This document shows, piece by piece, positions 43,574 to 51,561 of a stretch of 64,000 nt of DNA (positions are counted from its first letter, which is position 1; every line of letters begins with the position of its first letter). The translations under genes were made by a program, and so were the position numbers. Below the pieces are notes generated by a model. That model did not search any database. It was given only the letters and a program-made list of their open reading frames with translations, and was not told the DNA's origin. Origin of the DNA: Pseudomonas mucoides (GTDB taxonomy: Bacteria; Pseudomonadota; Gammaproteobacteria; Pseudomonadales; Pseudomonadaceae); NCBI RefSeq assembly GCF_015461845.1, contig NZ_JACOPW010000006.1, forward strand, positions 1 to 64,000, given 5' to 3'.

Positions 43574-44791
43574 ATGGCGGTCAAAGCAGCAAAAATCAGC
43601 GTCTATGCCTGGGAAGGCACAGACCGCAAAGGCACGAAAATGACCGGCGAGCTGAGCGGCCAGAACCCGGCGTTGATCAAGGCTCAACTGCGCAAGCAAG
43701 GCATCAACCCCGGCAAGGTGCGCAAGAAATCCGCGTCGTTTTTCAACCTGGGCAAACGCATCAAGGCCCAGGACATAGCCCTGTTCACCCGGCAGATGGC
43801 GACAATGATGAAAGCCGGCGTGCCGCTCCTGCAATCGTTCGACATCATCGGCGAAGGCTTCGATAACCCGGCGATGCGCAAGCTGGTGGACGAGGTCAAA
43901 CAGGAAGTGGCGGCGGGTAACAGCTTCGCCGCGTCCCTGCGTAAGAAGCCGCAGTATTTCGATGAGCTTTACTGCAACCTGGTGGACGCCGGCGAGCAGG
44001 CCGGCGCCCTCGATACCCTGTTGGAGCGGGTTGCGACTTACAAGGAAAAGAGCGAAAGCCTCAAGGCCAAGATCAAGAAAGCCATGACCTACCCGCTGGC
44101 GGTGGTCTTCGTCGCGATCATTGTCACCGGGATTCTGCTGGTCAAGGTCGTGCCGCAGTTCGAGTCAGTGTTCAAGGGCTTTGGGGCCGAATTGCCGGCG
44201 TTCACAGTGATGGTCATCGGTCTGTCGGAATTCATGCAGCAGTGGTGGTGGGCAATGCTCGGCGGGTTGTTCGCGGGCATTTTCGGTGTGCGTCACGCCT
44301 TCAGGAAATCCCCGGGGTTTCGCGACTGGCTGGACACCTGGCTGTTGAAACTGCCGTTGATTGGCACGCTGATGTACAAGTCTGCCGTGGCCCGCTACGC
44401 CCGCACGCTGTCGACCACCTTTGCCGCTGGCGTGCCACTGGTCGAAGCGCTGGATTCAGTGGCCGGCGCCACCGGCAACATCGTGTTCAAGCGCGCGGTG
44501 TTGCGCATCAAGCAGGACATGTCGACCGGCATGCAGCTGAATTTTTCCATGCGCACGTCCGGCATCTTTCCCAACATGGCGATTCAGATGACGGCCATTG
44601 GCGAAGAGTCCGGTGCGCTGGACGACATGCTCGACAAGGTCGCGAGCTTCTACGAAGACGAAGTGGACAACATGGTCGATAACCTCACCAGCCTGATGGA
44701 GCCATTCATCATGGTCGTGCTCGGTGTTATCGTCGGAGGCCTTGTGGTTGCGATGTACCTGCCCATCTTCCAACTCGGCTCAGCGATCTGA
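43574..44791 (+). CDS. pilC: Type IV pilus inner-membrane platform protein PilC
   Basis: A 405-aa polytopic protein with two GSPII_F repeats (from about 70 and 275) and three membrane helices (around 175-190, 220-240, 380-400). It couples PilB/PilT motors to pilin assembly. The ATG is 2 bp after the pilB stop; pilD starts 1 bp after its own stop. Confidence 0.96.
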   Translation: MAVKAAKISVYAWEGTDRKGTKMTGELSGQNPALIKAQLRKQGINPGKVRKKSASFFNLGKRIKAQDIALFTRQMATMMKAGVPLLQSFDIIGEGFDNPAMRKLVDEVKQEVAAGNSFAASLRKKPQYFDELYCNLVDAGEQAGALDTLLERVATYKEKSESLKAKIKKAMTYPLAVVFVAIIVTGILLVKVVPQFESVFKGFGAELPAFTVMVIGLSEFMQQWWWAMLGGLFAGIFGVRHAFRKSPGFRDWLDTWLLKLPLIGTLMYKSAVARYARTLSTTFAAGVPLVEALDSVAGATGNIVFKRAVLRIKQDMSTGMQLNFSMRTSGIFPNMAIQMTAIGEESGALDDMLDKVASFYEDEVDNMVDNLTSLMEPFIMVVLGVIVGGLVVAMYLPIFQLGSAI

Positions 44792-44792
44792 C

Positions 44793-45665
44793 ATGCCATT
44801 GACTGAAATCCTCACGGTTTACCCGGCGTTTTTCGTGGTCATCGCCTTGGCGGTGGGCCTGGTGGTGGGCAGTTTTCTCAATGTGGTGGTCTGGCGCCTG
44901 CCAAAAATGCTCCAGCGCGAATGGCGACTGCAAGCCCATGACGTGCTGGGCGTGCCTCCCGAAGTGCCGGGCCCGACCTACAACTTGATGCTGCCCCACT
45001 CCCACTGCCCGCACTGCGACCATCGGATTCGCGCGTGGGAAAACATTCCGGTGCTCAGTTACCTGTTTTTACGCGGTCGCTGCTCAAGCTGCGCCGCACC
45101 GATCAGCAAGCGCTATCCGCTGACCGAACTGGCGTGCGGTCTGCTTTCGGCGTTTATCGCCTGGCATTTCGGTTTCGGCTGGCCGGCTTGCACGGTGCTG
45201 ATCCTGACCTGGGGCTTGCTGGCGATGAGTCTGATCGACGCCGAGCACCAACTGCTGCCGGATGTGCTGGTATTGCCGCTGCTTTGGCTGGGGTTGATCG
45301 TCAACAGCTTCGGCGTTTTCGTCTCACTGCATGAAGCGCTCTGGGGGGCAGTGGCCGGGTATATGGCATTGTGGTCGGTGTATTGGCTGTTCAAACTGCT
45401 CACCGGCAAGGACGGGATCGGCCATGGCGATTTCAAGTTACTGGCCATGCTCGGTGCCTGGGGCGGCTGGCAGATTTTGCCACTGACGATCCTCCTGGCA
45501 TCGCTGGTAGGCGCCCTTCTCGGGGTGATTTTGTTGCGCCTGCGCGACGCGAAAACCTCGTCGCCAATCCCCTTCGGCCCCTATCTGGCGATTGCCGGCT
45601 GGATTGCCTTGCTCTGGGGTGGTCAAATAACCGACTTCTATTGGCAGTTTGTCGGTTTGAAATGA
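44793..45665 (+). CDS. pilD: Prepilin peptidase / N-methyltransferase PilD
   Basis: A 290-aa membrane aspartic protease that cleaves and N-methylates PilA and type II secretion pseudopilins. The N-terminal cytosolic loop has the zinc CxxC pairs (CPHCDHR and CSSCAAP, near 71-100). Catalytic Asp residues are in SLIDAEHQLLPD (about 149) and GIGHGDFK (about 213). The last gene of pilBCD; its TGA overlaps the coaE ATG. Confidence 0.96.
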   Translation: MPLTEILTVYPAFFVVIALAVGLVVGSFLNVVVWRLPKMLQREWRLQAHDVLGVPPEVPGPTYNLMLPHSHCPHCDHRIRAWENIPVLSYLFLRGRCSSCAAPISKRYPLTELACGLLSAFIAWHFGFGWPACTVLILTWGLLAMSLIDAEHQLLPDVLVLPLLWLGLIVNSFGVFVSLHEALWGAVAGYMALWSVYWLFKLLTGKDGIGHGDFKLLAMLGAWGGWQILPLTILLASLVGALLGVILLRLRDAKTSSPIPFGPYLAIAGWIALLWGGQITDFYWQFVGLK

Positions 45666-46285
45666 ATACCCCTGTGGAAAAACCCTGGATTCTTGGCCTG
45701 ACCGGCGGCATCGGCAGCGGCAAAAGCGCGGCGGCCCAACACTTCATCGACCTCGGTATCCACGTCGTCGACGCTGATCATGCGGCGCGTTGGGTGGTGG
45801 AACCGGGTCGCCCGGCGCTGGCCGCCATCGCCGAACACTTCGGCCCCGGCGTGCTGCAAGCCGATGGGCAACTGGACCGCGCCGCTCTTCGAAAACTGAT
45901 TTTTGAAGTGCCGGAAGAACGCCTGTGGCTCGAAGGCCTGCTGCATCCGTTGATCGGTGAAGAAATCGCACACAATCTGGCCAAGGCACAATCGCCCTAC
46001 GCGATTCTGGTTTCGCCCCTGTTGATCGAGTCCGGGCAGTACGCCATGACCCAACGGGTGCTGGTGATCGATGCGCCGGAACAGTTACAGATCGAACGCA
46101 CCTTGCAGCGCGACCAGACCAGCGAGCAACAGGTCCAGGCGATCCTCAAGGCCCAGTCCAGCCGCGAAGACCGCTTGAGCCATGCCGACGATGTGGTGGT
46201 CAACGACCGCGACCTCGCCTGGCTGCACAGCGAGGTCGAACGCCTGCATCACTTTTACCTTACTTTGCGTGGAGGCCAGTCATGA
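45662..46285 (+). CDS. coaE: Dephospho-CoA kinase
   Basis: A 207-aa P-loop kinase for the last step of coenzyme A synthesis. GGIGSGKS is at 15-22; DADHAAR and SPLLIES match CoaE substrate and lid motifs. Coupled by 4-bp overlaps to pilD upstream and to yacG downstream. With panBCD at 28-31 kb, the window holds the beginning and end of CoA synthesis. Confidence 0.95.
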   Translation: MNTPVEKPWILGLTGGIGSGKSAAAQHFIDLGIHVVDADHAARWVVEPGRPALAAIAEHFGPGVLQADGQLDRAALRKLIFEVPEERLWLEGLLHPLIGEEIAHNLAKAQSPYAILVSPLLIESGQYAMTQRVLVIDAPEQLQIERTLQRDQTSEQQVQAILKAQSSREDRLSHADDVVVNDRDLAWLHSEVERLHHFYLTLRGGQS

Positions 46286-46482
46286 GCCAACCAACAACCG
46301 TCGAATGCCCAACCTGTGGCGCGCCTGTCGAATGGAGCCCCGAGAACAAATTTCGGCCGTTCTGCTCGGACCGTTGCAAATTGATCGACCTCGGGGCATG
46401 GGCATCGGAAGAACACAAGATTCCGGTCAGCCCGGACGCTGAAGACGAGCTGTTCAGCGAAGATTTCGACCCGCGCCACTGA
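46282..46482 (+). CDS. yacG: DNA gyrase inhibitor YacG (zinc protein)
   Basis: A 66-aa zinc-ribbon protein with ligands C9, C12, C28 and C32 (CPTC ... FCSDRC) and an acidic tail (DAEDELFSEDFD). E. coli YacG binds GyrB and inhibits gyrase. The gene overlaps the coaE stop; this order is conserved across gammaproteobacteria. Confidence 0.93.
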   Translation: MSQPTTVECPTCGAPVEWSPENKFRPFCSDRCKLIDLGAWASEEHKIPVSPDAEDELFSEDFDPRH

Positions 46483-46486
46483 TTTC

Positions 46487-46702
46487 TCAGGGCCGCATAA
46501 AACCGTAGTCCTGGTCGTCATCGAGGTTTTCCGCGAGAAAGCGCAACTCGTCAGCCAGGTCCTCGATACTGCGCACCGCCTTGCTTTGTTGCACCACTGC
46601 GCTGAGCAAGGCGCGCAGGCTCAACCCCGGATCAAAACCCACCTCCTGCGCCCCATCCAGACTCTGACGCAGCTCCTGTCTTGCCCATTCGTACACACTC
46701 AT
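46487..46702 (-). CDS. Conserved hypothetical protein (small, acidic)
   Basis: A 71-aa protein beginning MSVYEWARQELRQSLDGAQEVG; no domain recognised. GAGGAG lies 7 nt before the ATG at 46702, which I prefer over a start 10 codons earlier. Predicted mostly helical. A similarly placed small gene occurs in P. aeruginosa next to yacG. Confidence 0.75.
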   Translation of the reverse strand: MSVYEWARQELRQSLDGAQEVGFDPGLSLRALLSAVVQQSKAVRSIEDLADELRFLAENLDDDQDYGFMRP

Positions 46703-46765
46703 GTCGATGCTCCTCAAGATTTTGTCGAGCATGAGTTCACCGGCGTTTAGCCGATTTGATGTGGA

Positions 46766-47455
46766 TCAAGAATTCGGATCGTCGTCTTTCCAAGGGGCCG
46801 ACAGGTAGCGCGTGCGATTGAACGTCTCCAGCCATTCCGGGCAAAACACCACCAACGCGCTGACGATCATGCCGTTGATGAACGCTTCCGGAAAAATCAG
46901 CAGCCACAGATAGCCGACAAAATCTTCGAGCCAATACGGCATGACAAAAATTTCGTCGTACCACAGCACCCCCAGCGCCAGCAGCAGACACAACAATGCC
47001 GACAGCGCGGCGGCAAAAAAACCCGAACAGAAGATATACACAAAGGGATTTCGTGGTTGCGCCCGCTCTACCAGGATGGCGATGCACTCAGTAACCAGCA
47101 CGGGTAGCAAAATCAGCAACGCCCCGTTCACCCCTACGGCGACCAGGTCCTGACGCCCGAGCAGCACCAGCCCGAACTGCGCAATCAAGCCACCGACGAT
47201 TGCCAGCGGCCAGTCCAGCAACAACGTGACGGCCGTCATACCGATGAAGTGATAAGACACGCCGGTATCAAAATCCCGCCGCACCAGCCACAGCATAAAC
47301 AGCGCGAACACCGTACCGAACAGCAAATGCTGGCGCCGACTGTCGGTGAATAACTCCACCCACGGCGCACGCCAGATCGCCCAGAGCAGCACGGGCACAT
47401 AGATCAGCCAGCCGACCGTCAGCGTTTCGGGTGACAGCAGCTCGGCACCGATCAT
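46766..47455 (-). CDS. Energy-coupling factor ABC transporter permease-like protein
   Basis: A 229-aa protein with about six to seven membrane helices and the CbiM-like segment SYHFIGMTAVTLLLDWPLAIVGGLIAQ, which is close to the substrate-binding S component of cobalt/nickel ECF transporters. No ATPase or T component is next to it, so the cargo cannot be assigned. Its ATG overlaps the stop of the upstream gene (47452) by 4 bp. Confidence 0.8.
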   Translation of the reverse strand: MIGAELLSPETLTVGWLIYVPVLLWAIWRAPWVELFTDSRRQHLLFGTVFALFMLWLVRRDFDTGVSYHFIGMTAVTLLLDWPLAIVGGLIAQFGLVLLGRQDLVAVGVNGALLILLPVLVTECIAILVERAQPRNPFVYIFCSGFFAAALSALLCLLLALGVLWYDEIFVMPYWLEDFVGYLWLLIFPEAFINGMIVSALVVFCPEWLETFNRTRYLSAPWKDDDPNS

Positions 47456-47925
47456 GGCCGGACCTTCTCCAGCGCCTCATGCAGCTGCGCGGCCGTGCTG
47501 TATTCGTGTTGCGCCACCAATTGGCCTGCCTTGAGTTGCAGCCACAGCACTTTATCCTCTGCACCTGGGTAACGCGGCACTACGCGCCCCTCACGGTCCA
47601 GCATTACCCTGTAGGAATAATCGCGCATGGCCGGAATGGCAAACATCTTCGCGATCAGCTGTGGCATGCGTTGGATGTCCGCTAGAAATACAACGTGCCG
47701 CGCCTCCAGATAGCCTTTGGGCTGGCCTTGCAACGCCGCCTCAACCAGTTTGGCGGCTTCCATGCTCCGCGCCACCAGCAGCGTCTGAGTCTGATTATCG
47801 AGCGTGAAGGCCTGATCGAACTGATCGAGCAGGGTCCAGGGCGCCAGTCGCTCACCCACCTCCAGCGCCTGGGCCCACACGGGTAGAAAACTGAGCAGCA
47901 ACACCGGCCAATATTTCACGTTCAC
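47452..47925 (-). CDS. Exported thioredoxin-like protein of unknown function
   Basis: A 157-aa protein with a signal peptide (WPVLLLSFLPVWAQA). The mature part reads EVGERLAPWTLLDQFDQAFTLDNQTQTLLVARSM, similar to thioredoxin-fold starts, but no CxxC is present. Coupled to the ECF permease gene. Sometimes annotated FAD/FMN-containing dehydrogenase in Pseudomonas, without support that I can see here. Confidence 0.7.
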   Translation of the reverse strand: MNVKYWPVLLLSFLPVWAQALEVGERLAPWTLLDQFDQAFTLDNQTQTLLVARSMEAAKLVEAALQGQPKGYLEARHVVFLADIQRMPQLIAKMFAIPAMRDYSYRVMLDREGRVVPRYPGAEDKVLWLQLKAGQLVAQHEYSTAAQLHEALEKVRP

Positions 47926-48047
47926 ACCTCGTACTATCGCTTACGCATGATGGCCATCAGTCTACACCGCCGATTCTGACTGCCCAGTGATCTCCAATGC
48001 CGGTAAACGGTTTCTGCTTGTCGCATTTGAACGCTAAGCTTGGGCCT

Positions 48048-48674
48048 ATGGATGACTCAGATTATTTACGCCTGCTGACCATTGCGGCCGAGCAAGCCAA
48101 CGCGTTCCTTTCCAATGCCCGCAAATGGGAGCGTGAGCGTTGGGTGTGCCAGCGCCTGCTGCAAGGCCTGAACATTTCCTACCGCGCCGACGAGTTCGCC
48201 CCGGCCGGTGAGCCGCCGGACGTGTTGTTTCGCGAGGCGAATTTCGAAGTGTTCTTCGTACTCGATGAGGGCCGCCGACTGAACGACGAATGGCGCGACG
48301 AGCTGCAACGTCGGCGCAGCGCGTTCTCACTGAGCCAGTTGGTGCGCCGCGAAGCCAAGCCTAAGCGCATTCCTGCCAATGAGTTTTTGCTGCGACTGGC
48401 GCCGACCTTGCGCAAAAAAGCGCACAACTACAAAGAACGCGGCATGGACCTGGGGGAGCTCGACATCATCGCCTTCGCCAGCCTCAAGCGTGAAGTGCTG
48501 GACCTCAACAGCCATTTTCCGCCGCCCACCGAATATTTGCGCCAGGGCTGGCGTTCGTTGTCGCTGGTCGGCCCGACATTTGCCCGGGTGCTGTTCGCGC
48601 ACCCGGATGCACCGGATTTCCTGCGCAGCAACCTGGGGCGCAGCATCGTCTTCGATGTCGGAATCAGCCTGTGA
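48048..48674 (+). CDS. DUF1780 domain-containing protein
   Basis: A 208-aa soluble protein beginning MDDSDYLRLLTIAAEQANAFLSNARKWERERWVC. The DUF1780 family is confined to Pseudomonas and relatives; the fold of a member is known to be nuclease-like, but no activity is shown as far as I know. The ATG at 48048 is preferred over an upstream in-frame start by family N-terminus. Overlaps the start of the MOSC gene by 4 bp. Confidence 0.85.
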   Translation: MDDSDYLRLLTIAAEQANAFLSNARKWERERWVCQRLLQGLNISYRADEFAPAGEPPDVLFREANFEVFFVLDEGRRLNDEWRDELQRRRSAFSLSQLVRREAKPKRIPANEFLLRLAPTLRKKAHNYKERGMDLGELDIIAFASLKREVLDLNSHFPPPTEYLRQGWRSLSLVGPTFARVLFAHPDAPDFLRSNLGRSIVFDVGISL

Positions 48675-49198
48675 GCCCATTGCAGGAATTGATCGCACAT
48701 GTCCCGCAAACCGGCCGAGTCCGCTGGATCGGCGTGCGCCCGGAACCTCACGTACCGATGATCGAACTGGATGCAGTGGAAGCGCGACTCGAGGCCGGCT
48801 TGACTGGCGATCGAGCCCGTCCTGGCATCCGTAACGCGCGGCAGGTGACATTGATTCAATGGGAACACTTGGCCGTCATCAGTTCGCTGATGGGCCGCCC
48901 GGACGATCAACCGGTTTTACCTGATGATTTGCGGCGCAACCTCGTTATTAGCGGTATCAACCTGTTCAGTCTCAAGGGCCGGCGCTTCCGGATCGGTCAG
49001 GCGATTTTCGAAACCACCGGTTGGTGCCAGCCTTGCGCGCGTCTGCAAAACAACCTCGGCCCCGGGACCTTTCAGGCCGTGCGTGGCCATGGCGGAATCA
49101 CCGCTCGGGTGATACAAAGTGGAATCATTCGACTGGACGACACGGTGAGCGTCGAGCCCATCCCGGACAGCGGCTATGCTCCGTTCAACGTGCGTTAA
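48671..49198 (+). CDS. MOSC domain-containing protein
   Basis: A 175-aa stand-alone MOSC domain (molybdenum cofactor sulfurase C-terminal). The conserved region is LVISGINLFSLKGRRFRIGQAIFETTGWCQPCARLQ, with Cys residues in CQPC that fit the sulfur-carrying role. It starts with GTG at 48671 inside the end of the DUF1780 gene. May be linked with Mo enzymes such as MsrP in this window, though that is only a thought. Confidence 0.88.
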   Translation: MSPLQELIAHVPQTGRVRWIGVRPEPHVPMIELDAVEARLEAGLTGDRARPGIRNARQVTLIQWEHLAVISSLMGRPDDQPVLPDDLRRNLVISGINLFSLKGRRFRIGQAIFETTGWCQPCARLQNNLGPGTFQAVRGHGGITARVIQSGIIRLDDTVSVEPIPDSGYAPFNVR

Positions 49199-49248
49199 AT
49201 CTGCCTGTAGCTTCTACACATTCAGCAACGTCTACTGACGAGGCCTTT

Positions 49249-49422
49249 ATGACCAGCCGCCTGAACCCCGACGACCAAAAGCATGTCGAAGAGTACCTGC
49301 ACTTGTCCCAGCACCAAGTCGAGCGCCGGCCTTTCCGGCCGTGGATGCTCCTGGTGGTGGTGTTGGCAGTGACCATAGGCCTTGGCCTGTTGAGCCGATT
49401 TATCAGTTACCTGACGCTATGA
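49249..49422 (+). CDS. DUF3094 family small membrane protein
   Basis: A 57-aa protein with one C-terminal membrane helix (FRPWMLLVVVLAVTIGLGLL). The N-terminal SRLNPDDQKHVEEYL is the DUF3094 hallmark. ATG at 49249 has GAGGCC 5 nt upstream. Function unknown. Confidence 0.85.
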   Translation: MTSRLNPDDQKHVEEYLHLSQHQVERRPFRPWMLLVVVLAVTIGLGLLSRFISYLTL

Positions 49423-49482
49423 GCTGCCTTGCGCTCGCTCGGATAACCGTACCGATTTCTTTTAGCCTTGCGAGTTATCCCC

Positions 49483-50781
49483 ATGTCCCATCGTATTGTT
49501 ATTGTCGGCGGCGGCGCCGGCGGTCTGGAGTTGGCTACCCGTCTGGGTAAGACTCTGGGCAAGCGTGGCACGGCCAGTGTGATGCTGGTCGACGCGAACC
49601 TGACCCACATCTGGAAACCGCTGCTGCACGAAGTGGCGGCCGGGTCGCTGAACTCTTCCGAAGACGAACTCAACTATGTTGCCCAAGCCAAATGGAACCA
49701 CTTCGAGTTCCAGCTGGGGCGCATGAGCGGGCTCGATCGCACGCATAAAAAAATCCAGCTGGCCGCCACTTACGACGAAGCCGGCCTGGAACTGGTGCCC
49801 GCCCGTGAAGTGGGTTACGACTCGCTGGTGATCTCGGTCGGCAGCACCACCAATGATTTCGGCACCCAGGGCGCGGCGCAGCATTGCCTGTTCCTCGACA
49901 CCCGCAAACAGGCCGAACGCTTCCACCAGCAATTGCTCAACCATTATCTGCGTGCCCATGCCGGGCAAACCGACAAGGTCGAACAGATCAGCGTGGCCAT
50001 CGTCGGCGCCGGGGCCACCGGTGTCGAACTCGCTGCCGAGCTGCACAACGCAGCGCATGAACTGGCGGCGTATGGTCTGGACCGGATCAAACCGGAAAAC
50101 ATGCACATCACCCTGATCGAAGCCGGTCCACGGGTATTGCCGGCCCTGCCGGAACGCATCGGCGGGCCTGTGCATAAAACCCTGGAGAAACTCGGGGTCA
50201 ACGTCATGACCAATGCGGCGGTCAGTGAAGTGACGGCCGACAGCCTGATCACCGCCGATGGCAAAGTGATCAACGCGAGCCTGAAAGTCTGGGCCGCCGG
50301 GATTCGTGCGCCGGGCTTCCTCAAGGACATCGATGGCCTGGAAACCAACCGCATCAACCAGCTGCAAGTGCTGCCGACCCTGCAAACCACCCGCGACGAG
50401 AACATCTTCGCATTCGGCGATTGCGCGGCCTGCCCGCAACCAGGTACCGATCGCAATGTGCCGCCGCGCGCTCAGGCGGCGCATCAGCAGGCGTCGTTGC
50501 TGGCCAAATCGCTGAAGCTGCGGATCGAGGGCAAGGCGTTGCCGGAGTACAAGTACACCGATTACGGCTCGTTGATCTCGCTGTCGCGTTTTTCGGCTGT
50601 GGGTAACTTGATGGGCAACCTGACGGGCAGCGTGATGTTGGAAGGCTGGCTGGCGCGGATGTTTTACGTGTCGCTGTACCGCATGCACCAGATGGCGCTG
50701 TATGGGGCGTTCCGTACGGCGATGCTGATGCTGGGCAGTAAAATCGGGCGCGGGACTGAGCCGCGACTCAAACTGCACTAA
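49483..50781 (+). CDS. ndh: NAD(P)/FAD-dependent oxidoreductase (type II NADH dehydrogenase-like)
   Basis: A 432-aa flavoprotein. N-terminal FAD fold IVIVGGGAGGLELA (GGGAGG 9-14), second dinucleotide fold VAIVGAGATGVELAAEL (about 172-188), and ENIFAFGDCAACP for FAD binding. A C-terminal hydrophobic/amphipathic tail fits monotopic attachment to the membrane. It passes electrons from NADH to quinone without pumping protons. The symbol ndh is by similarity. Confidence 0.88.
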   Translation: MSHRIVIVGGGAGGLELATRLGKTLGKRGTASVMLVDANLTHIWKPLLHEVAAGSLNSSEDELNYVAQAKWNHFEFQLGRMSGLDRTHKKIQLAATYDEAGLELVPAREVGYDSLVISVGSTTNDFGTQGAAQHCLFLDTRKQAERFHQQLLNHYLRAHAGQTDKVEQISVAIVGAGATGVELAAELHNAAHELAAYGLDRIKPENMHITLIEAGPRVLPALPERIGGPVHKTLEKLGVNVMTNAAVSEVTADSLITADGKVINASLKVWAAGIRAPGFLKDIDGLETNRINQLQVLPTLQTTRDENIFAFGDCAACPQPGTDRNVPPRAQAAHQQASLLAKSLKLRIEGKALPEYKYTDYGSLISLSRFSAVGNLMGNLTGSVMLEGWLARMFYVSLYRMHQMALYGAFRTAMLMLGSKIGRGTEPRLKLH

Positions 50782-50806
50782 AATTTCCGGCATGCGTCAG
50801 GGCCTC

Positions 50807-50873
50807 ATCGCGGGCACGCCACACTCCCACAGTTGATCTGCATCCTCCTGTGGGAGCGTGGCGTGCCCGCGAT
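50807..50873. repeat. Inverted REP of a different sequence class
   Basis: Perfect 26-bp arms: ATCGCGGGCACGCCACACTC... (50807-50832) and its complement ending GTGCCCGCGAT (50848-50873). The core differs from the GAGC-CTGCTCGCG type seen at 20-36 kb. Confidence 0.85.
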
Positions 50874-51100
50874 GCAGTCGCCTCGGGCTCACCTGCAAAC
50901 ACTTCTGTGTCTCACTGTATCTCCCCCTGCGTTTTCGCCCCTTCGCTTACAAACTCCCCCCTTGCGCGACACAGTAGCGATACACCCATCCCGCTAAATG
51001 GCCACACCCGAGCAAGGCAACTCGCCAGCTTCGGTTGTCGCCGCACTTACGTGGCAACCCTCTATCAAGTGGTTGTGTCGTGCAACCCAGGAGAATTGAA
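50874..51100 (+). other. Upstream region of the EF-hand gene
   Basis: With the REP before it, this completes a 319-bp gap. It should hold the promoter of the 51101 gene; I see no convincing -35/-10 pair and no known metal box. The ribosome site CAGGAG is at 51089-51094. Confidence 0.4.
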
Positions 51101-51499
51101 ATGTCCCGTACTACCAAAAATACTATCGGTCTGCTTGGCGCTATTCTGGCGGGCGGCATGATGTTGACCGGCTCCGTCTTCGCTTCGCAGCCACTGACTC
51201 AAGGCTATCTGTTGGCCTCGGCTGAACAGGTGGTGAAAACCCCTGAAGGCAAGTGTGGCGAAGGCAAGTGTGGCGATGCGTCGATGGCCAAGACTGACAC
51301 TGATGGCGACGGCAAGGTCTCCCGCGCCGAATTCCAGGCTGTCGCGCCGAAATCCAACTTCGACAAGATCGACACTAACCACGATGGCTTCATCGACGAG
51401 CAAGAAGCGTTTGATAACGTGAAAGCCAACTACGAAGCCAACGGCAAGAAAATGCCAAAAGGCCTGTTCGAGCACCTGAAAGACCAAGACGGCGCCTAA
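51101..51499 (+). CDS. Exported EF-hand protein with tandem EGKCG motifs (bufferin-like)
   Basis: A 132-aa protein. The signal peptide (LLGAILAGGMMLTGSVFAS, cleavage near 29) is followed by two back-to-back EGKCG pentapeptides (49-53, 54-58) and two EF hands with ligands D66, D68, D70, E77 and D91, N93, D95, D99, E102. EGKCG repeats are the modified motif in copper-buffering RiPPs (HvfA/bufferins) processed by DUF692 MNIO enzymes. No MNIO gene is adjacent, so modification is only suggested. Ca binding is expected from the EF hands. Confidence 0.82.
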   Translation: MSRTTKNTIGLLGAILAGGMMLTGSVFASQPLTQGYLLASAEQVVKTPEGKCGEGKCGDASMAKTDTDGDGKVSRAEFQAVAPKSNFDKIDTNHDGFIDEQEAFDNVKANYEANGKKMPKGLFEHLKDQDGA

Positions 51500-51514
51500 G
51501 CCTCTGAGCACCAC

Positions 51515-51549
51515 GCCCCGCTTTCTCTACCGAGAAGCGGGGCTTTTTT
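51515..51549 (+). terminator. Terminator of the EF-hand gene
   Basis: Stem GCCCCGCTT / AAGCGGGGC with an 11-nt loop followed by T6; 15 bp past the stop. Confidence 0.9.
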
Positions 51550-51561
51550 CGTCGGGCGGTT

